A stretch of 19,127 nucleotides of DNA, taken from CAZQDP01 sp964592375. GTDB lineage: Bacteria > Bacillota > Clostridia > RUG12999. The stretch's first letter is position 1. Every line of letters starts with the position of its first letter. Positions 15,440 to 19,127 of this stretch are shown in pieces. Under the pieces are notes generated by a model. It worked only from the letters and a program-made list of their open reading frames with translations, was not told the origin of the DNA and searched no databases. The stretch lies in assembly GCA_964592375.1 (NCBI GenBank), contig CAZQDP010000048.1, forward strand, positions 1-19,127, written 5' to 3'. The translations under genes and the position numbers were made by a program.

Positions 15440-16675
15440 ATGAATGATAAAAAGATATGGGGGCTTAGAAAAGACCAGCTTGTCTACTTTTGCATTATAG
15501 CGCTCACGGCTTTTGCACTCGGACTGAGTGATCGGGTTTTTTCCAATTACTTTAAAGATGTGTATAATGTCACCGCATTCCAGCGGGGCTTAATTGAATT
15601 TCCTCGTGAGCTTCCCGGCATTTTAATCATCCTTGTCATCTCCGCACTGGCTTTTATGGGTGACGTCAGATTGTCCATCATCTCTCAAGTCCTTAGCTTT
15701 ATCGGGCTCATTCCACTGGCGCTCTTTCATTTGCATTTTAATACCATGTTGATATTTTTATTTATCAATTCACTTGGCATGCATCTGTTTTTTTCGTTGC
15801 AAGAAGGTATTGGTATTTCGCTTATCGATGGACATCATGCAGGCAAACGAATGGGGCAGTATAAAAGCACCAGCATTGCCTTTGGAATGCTCTCCTCTTT
15901 ACTTGTGTTTTTAGGCTTTAAATATGGATTTTTCAGCTTTCAAACCCGTATAAAAACGGTGTTTTTGGTATCGGTTTTTGTGTTATTTATTATTATTCTG
16001 CTTTTTATCTATATGAACAAACTGGTTAAAATTCCTTTTCATGAGAATAGACGTTTTGAGTTATTGTTTCGAAAGGAATATAAGTATTATTATATTTTAG
16101 CGATCATGAACGGTGTTCAAAAGCAAATCATGATTGTGTTCGGCCCATGGGTACTCATTGAATTGCTGGGCAAGAAGGCAGATACTTTAGCGATTTTGTG
16201 GCTCATTGGTTCCTTTATCGGAATATTCTTCACTGCTGCCATCGGTAAATGGATAGACAAATTCGGCATTAAAAAAATGTTATATGCAGATGCACTAACA
16301 TTCATCGGTGTTTATGTAGCGTATGGGCTTGTCAGCGGCGCTATCGCCTCCGGTGCATATGCCGGAGTAGGCCTTGTTGCTATCCTTGCATATATTGTTT
16401 TTATATTAGACAGCATGTCCATGCAGTTTTCTATGGTGCGACTTGTGTTCTTAAGGCATATTGCCATTGAACCGACGGATATCACCAAGACCATTACCTT
16501 AGGCATCAGTGTGGACCATATTGTATCAATTGCTTGTGCGTATTTGGGCGGTGTCATATGGTATGTCTGGGGTCCCCAGTATATTTTCTATTTAACAGCG
16601 GCACTGTCTCTTGTCAATTTATATGTCGCCTATCGTGTAAAGATCACTCCGAGAGAAGTTTCATCCATTCAATAA
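15440..16675 (+). CDS. Major facilitator superfamily transporter
   Basis: Inner-membrane protein of 411 residues with 12 predicted hydrophobic helices in two groups of six separated by a cytoplasmic basic loop around residues 190-215 (HENRRFELLFRKEYKYYY). Loops 2-3 and 8-9 have the short MFS-type acidic/basic turns (FMGDVRL and KWIDKFGIKKM). The substrate cannot be told; the overall pattern is of the uncharacterised MFS group rather than sugar or drug efflux families I recognise. The ATG at 15440 is preceded by GAAGGAAGG at a rather long spacing of about 12 bases, so initiation may be weak or coupled. It lies 73 bases after the QueG-like gene and probably shares its transcript. Its 3' end overlaps the opposite-strand pseudouridine synthase by 32 bases, leaving no room for a terminator between them. 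Confidence 0.88.
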   Translation: MNDKKIWGLRKDQLVYFCIIALTAFALGLSDRVFSNYFKDVYNVTAFQRGLIEFPRELPGILIILVISALAFMGDVRLSIISQVLSFIGLIPLALFHLHFNTMLIFLFINSLGMHLFFSLQEGIGISLIDGHHAGKRMGQYKSTSIAFGMLSSLLVFLGFKYGFFSFQTRIKTVFLVSVFVLFIIILLFIYMNKLVKIPFHENRRFELLFRKEYKYYYILAIMNGVQKQIMIVFGPWVLIELLGKKADTLAILWLIGSFIGIFFTAAIGKWIDKFGIKKMLYADALTFIGVYVAYGLVSGAIASGAYAGVGLVAILAYIVFILDSMSMQFSMVRLVFLRHIAIEPTDITKTITLGISVDHIVSIACAYLGGVIWYVWGPQYIFYLTAALSLVNLYVAYRVKITPREVSSIQ

Positions 16676-17603
16676 GTCCCACATCAACCGCAAAGGTCTT
16701 TCCCTTCAAATAATCCAAATGCTCTGCGCTTGACGAAAAATGGAATGTCACTTTATAAGCGTATAGGGCTTGATAACTCATCCCCATTTCACGATTGAAC
16801 TGATAGTCTCCGTATTTACCATCCCCTGCAAGTGGATGCCCTGCGCTGGCAAAATGAGCACGAATTTGATGTGTTCTTCCGGTTATTAAGCCTACCTCAA
16901 CAAGGCTTGCATGAGGCATTTCTTTGAGAACTCGATACCTTGTGACGGCACTAAGCGCGCCTGGCTGAGGCTCAGATAACACGCTGACTTGTTTTTTGCT
17001 GCTATCCTTCAAAATATATCCCTTAAACTCTCCTGCTTTTTGTTTTAACTGCCCTTTTACAATACAAAGATACTTCTTCTCAATTTCCCTATCCTTTATC
17101 TTTTGATTAAGCACACGAAGCGAAGGAGCATTTTTAGCGGCAATCACAATCCCTCCCGTGTTTCTATCAAGCCTATTGCAAAGCGCCGGCACAAACGTAT
17201 TTTCCGCATCCGGTCTATACTGCCCTTTATCAAACAGATAACGCTGGATATGTGCAATGAGTGTATTTTGCTTTTCTACTTCCCCTTCATGCACAAGCAT
17301 TCCCTGCTTCTTGTGAATAAGCAGGATGTTATCATCTTCATAAAGGATATCAATATTACCACTCACCTTTAAAAATGCCTGCTCGGCATCGATCTGCTCA
17401 AAAAACTCATCGTTAATATACATTTCAATGCAATCATCCAGTGCAATTCGAGTATCTGACTGCACTCTTTTTCCATTTATTTTAATGCGCTTTAGGCGGA
17501 TATATTTGTACAACAACGAAGAAGGTAGCTGCATGCAAACCTTCTGTATGAATTTATCAATTCTAAGACCTACATCATTTGTCCCTGCAATAAACTGTTT
17601 CAC
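16644..17603 (-). CDS. RluA-family RNA pseudouridine synthase (RluC/RluD-like)
   Basis: Converts uridine to pseudouridine in ribosomal RNA (possibly tRNA). Of its 319 residues, about 12-60 form an S4 RNA-binding domain (LRIDKFIQK, YKYIRLKRIKINGKRVQ). The catalytic domain has the RluA motif II NRLDRNTGG with catalytic Asp146, and TGRTHQIRAHFASAGHPLAGD further on. Start GTG 17603 is preferred: GGGGAG lies five bases upstream and the resulting MKQF...NDVGLRIDKF beginning matches relatives; another GTG two codons earlier overlaps the ribosome binding site. It lies 65 bases downstream of cdd on the same strand, probably co-transcribed, and is convergent with the MFS gene. The target base is not predictable from sequence. 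Confidence 0.93.
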   Translation of the reverse strand: MKQFIAGTNDVGLRIDKFIQKVCMQLPSSLLYKYIRLKRIKINGKRVQSDTRIALDDCIEMYINDEFFEQIDAEQAFLKVSGNIDILYEDDNILLIHKKQGMLVHEGEVEKQNTLIAHIQRYLFDKGQYRPDAENTFVPALCNRLDRNTGGIVIAAKNAPSLRVLNQKIKDREIEKKYLCIVKGQLKQKAGEFKGYILKDSSKKQVSVLSEPQPGALSAVTRYRVLKEMPHASLVEVGLITGRTHQIRAHFASAGHPLAGDGKYGDYQFNREMGMSYQALYAYKVTFHFSSSAEHLDYLKGKTFAVDVGLIEWMKLLSE

Positions 17604-17668
17604 AGCCACTCCCCTATCTCAGTTACAACTACCACACTCTGCTTTATTTCATTGCATCATGGGTTTTA

Positions 17669-18067
17669 TTATAGCCCTTCTGCGCCAAATGAATGCGGCA
17701 ACAGCTCTGAAAGTGTATACTCCTTATATTCCTCTGTGCTCTTTGCTAAAATAACCCGAAATTCATCCATATTGCAAAATTCACTCATGAACTGTCTACA
17801 TACGCCGCAAGGCGGGCAAAAGGTTAAATCGTCCTTCCCTGCAGAAATTACAATAAATGAAAACGCTCGCACACCCTCCGATACAGCCTTTGCAAAAGCC
17901 GTGCGCTCCGCGCAAATGGTGGGCGAATACGCGGCATTTTCAATATTGCAGCCGGTATAGATATTACCCTGCAAATCCACCAGAGCCGCCCCCACCCGAA
18001 ACTGCGAATATGGTGCATAGCTTTGATTTCGCATCTGAATTGCCATAGCAATGGCTTTGCTCAGCAT
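17669..18067 (-). CDS. cdd: Cytidine deaminase
   Basis: Deaminates cytidine and deoxycytidine to uridine forms in pyrimidine salvage; small tetrameric zinc enzyme of the cytoplasm. The 132 residues show the substrate-binding TGCNIENAAYSP, the zinc/catalytic motif ICAERTAF (Cys52, Glu54) and the second zinc motif PPCGVCRQ (Cys87, Cys90). The N-terminal MRNQSYAPYSQFRVGAALV is classical for the family. Two ATG codons are possible; 18067 is preferred because the AAAGGTGGGGG box is then six to nine bases upstream, while for 18073 it is almost adjacent. The rluA-type gene follows 65 bases downstream. No clear promoter is seen in the AT-rich 118 bases upstream. Confidence 0.95.
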   Translation of the reverse strand: MLSKAIAMAIQMRNQSYAPYSQFRVGAALVDLQGNIYTGCNIENAAYSPTICAERTAFAKAVSEGVRAFSFIVISAGKDDLTFCPPCGVCRQFMSEFCNMDEFRVILAKSTEEYKEYTLSELLPHSFGAEGL

Positions 18068-18185
18068 GTGCATCCCCCACCTTTCTTTTCACAATATTTA
18101 ATCTTAACATTTTTAATTATCACTTGTTGGCTTACACTCTCTTCTTCCGAAAATATAATTATTTAATTTTAATATGAGAATAATT

Positions 18186-18928
18186 TTAATCACCTTTTCC
18201 ATTGATTATAAACTTAGATACCTGAGGAGTATACGAAAAAAAATCCTCTTCTTTTATATCTTTAATTTTATATTTTAGCTTTGTTAAGCTTTTCGGATCA
18301 TTATGGACTAATAGCACAAAATTTTTGCTATGTGCAAAATACCTAAATATAATTCCATTGCATTTAGGTGATTTTTCTAGCATACTAATAATACCTTCGT
18401 TGCAAAATGGAATTAATGGGTATATGCTTCCTTTTTCAATATAATAATTACCCAAAGGTGTAGCATCCTCTATAAAAAACCACATCTCTATCTTTTTGTG
18501 TCTACAATTATTTTTATCGCTAATATGAGATAAATACGAATCAATTTTACCATAATGATTGCAAAAGTGTGTAGAAAAGTTTGTTATGTAGTTTTGATAG
18601 GACGCTGTTGGTTTTAGTTCATCATTATAACGTACGATTCCTTCTGATTCTAAACAGTTTTCCACACATCTATCTAAATTCCTATCTATTTCACTTAACT
18701 TTATTCTACTATCACTTCCTTTTTTACCATTATGATAACTATCGAATTCAAAATGTTCAATCCCTACAATTTTATCATCATATATAGAGATGATATCTGG
18801 TCTTTCAAAATACTTCATATTTTGTATAAGTTTATTGATTTCAATATCTTTATGATTTGCTTCATAAAAAACTTCAATATTTGTGTCTCTATCAAAATAA
18901 TTGCTGATAATTTTTTCGCCTCATTCAT
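18186..18928 (-). CDS. AT-rich hypothetical protein, 5' end broken by a frameshift
   Basis: No known family recognised with confidence. From ATG 18818 to the stop at 18186 there are 210 intact codons, but no ribosome binding site precedes that ATG. The same frame stays open 34 codons further up to 18920, with coding-like content (IISNYFDRDTNIEVFYEANH). A proper start, ATG 18928 with AGAGGT six bases upstream and a promoter at 18952-18980, lies in a different frame; the two join if one A is added to the A6 run at 18911-18916, giving MNEAKKIISNYFD and about 247 residues. ERPDIISIYDDKIVGIEHFE hints at a PD-(D/E)xK nuclease-like core, with a Glu in an upstream helix, but this is weak. Composition is far more AT-rich than neighbouring genes and it sits beside a tRNA, suggesting acquisition. 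It is either a pseudogene, phase-variable, recoded, or affected by a base-calling error. Confidence 0.65.
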
Positions 18929-18951
18929 TTAATTACCTCTCTCTTTTTCTA

Positions 18952-18980
18952 AGCATATGATAAAATGCAATAGATGTCAA
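18952..18980 (-). promoter_or_regulatory. Sigma-A-type promoter of the AT-rich hypothetical gene
   Basis: Minus strand: TTGACA (18975-18980, perfect), a 17-base spacer, TATGCT (18952-18957). The ATG at 18928 follows about 23 bases later, with its ribosome binding site between, which supports 18928 rather than 18818 as the true start. Confidence 0.7.
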
Positions 18981-19039
18981 TAGGTATCAAATAATTAATT
19001 ATTATCTGTTATTGATCCCCTCATCGTGCTGTGAGCATT

Positions 19040-19075
19040 AAAAAGAAGCCATCCGTAAACAGACAGCCCCTCTTC
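19040..19075 (-). terminator. Rho-independent terminator of the tRNA-Asn gene
   Basis: On the minus strand, starting three bases after the tRNA CCA end, GAAGAGGGGCTGTCTG pairs along its whole 16-base length (several G-U pairs) with CGGATGGCTTC and the following T run across a TTTA loop, and ends in TTTTT. This is a standard terminator layout right after a tRNA gene. Confidence 0.7.
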
Positions 19076-19077
19076 AT

Positions 19078-19127
19078 TGGCTCCCCAAGTAGGACTCGAA
19101 CCTACGACCCTGCGGTTAACAGCCGCA
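19078..19127 (-). tRNA. tRNA-Asn (GTT anticodon), 5' part outside window
   Basis: The minus strand of 19078-19127 is the 3' half of a tRNA: anticodon arm with loop CTGTTAA (anticodon GTT, asparagine), variable loop, T arm CGTAG-GTTCGAGTC-CTAC, 3' acceptor strand TTGGGGA, discriminator G and an encoded CCA (19078-19080). The D arm and 5' acceptor strand lie beyond the right edge. Other tRNA genes may follow upstream, as is common in Firmicute clusters, but cannot be seen. Confidence 0.95.

Noticed and set aside
18074..19077. Possible integrated element bounded by tRNA-Asn direct repeats (att sites)
   Set aside because: The AT-rich gene beside the tRNA suggests it, but I found no copy of the tRNA 3' end near 18.07-18.19 kb and no integrase in the window.

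Overview
The window looks like a chromosomal segment of a low-to-moderate GC, anaerobic Clostridia-type Firmicute. The evidence is strong AGGAGG-type ribosome binding sites, sigma-A-like promoters with 17-base spacers, an NfnAB electron-bifurcating transhydrogenase, a two-subunit-type class I fumarase alpha chain, a long-form HPF, two secreted proteins with copper amine oxidase N-terminal ('stalk') domains, and a DUF4489-like protein, a family I associate with clostridia. I cannot name a species.

Layout. Bases 1-7040 are all minus strand and start from a good promoter at 7108-7136. In transcription order they are a 1079-residue two-module GT-C glycosyltransferase, a GtrA-like membrane protein, a secreted stalk-domain protein, a HAD phosphatase, a fumarase alpha subunit and, at the left edge, hpf (cut just before its stop). 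The junctions GtrA/stalk, stalk/HAD and HAD/fumarase all overlap, so at least those genes are one transcription unit. Upstream lies a separate minus-strand DUF4489-like gene (7270-7773). Going right on the plus strand are a DUF2238/YjdF-like membrane protein, a second secreted stalk-domain protein with its own promoter, and a second large GT-C-like membrane protein. The region 2.1-12.3 kb therefore reads as a cell-surface glycosylation and envelope locus: two big GT-C proteins, a GtrA lipid-sugar translocase candidate and two exported stalk-domain proteins arranged around a divergent centre.

From 12.4 kb comes a plus-strand metabolic operon: nfnA, nfnB (8-base overlap), a short QueG-like double-cluster iron-sulfur protein (ATGA overlap) and an MFS transporter. 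Its last gene overlaps tail to tail with the minus-strand RluA-type pseudouridine synthase, which lies downstream of cytidine deaminase. The right end (18.1-19.1 kb) differs: an AT-rich orphan gene, with a good promoter and ribosome binding site but a frameshift in its first codons, sits between cdd and the 3' half of a tRNA-Asn gene that leaves the window. This is the most accessory-looking part.

Most notable points: the fusion of a Gpi18-like GT-C module to a PMT-type module that carries a discoidin-like domain in its first outer loop; the arrangement of two GT-C and two stalk-domain genes; the frameshift at an A6 tract in the AT-rich gene; and a fumarase alpha subunit with no beta subunit beside it, embedded in the glycosylation operon. 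No CRISPR array, insertion sequence or rRNA gene was seen, and no gene-free stretch exceeds 300 bases.
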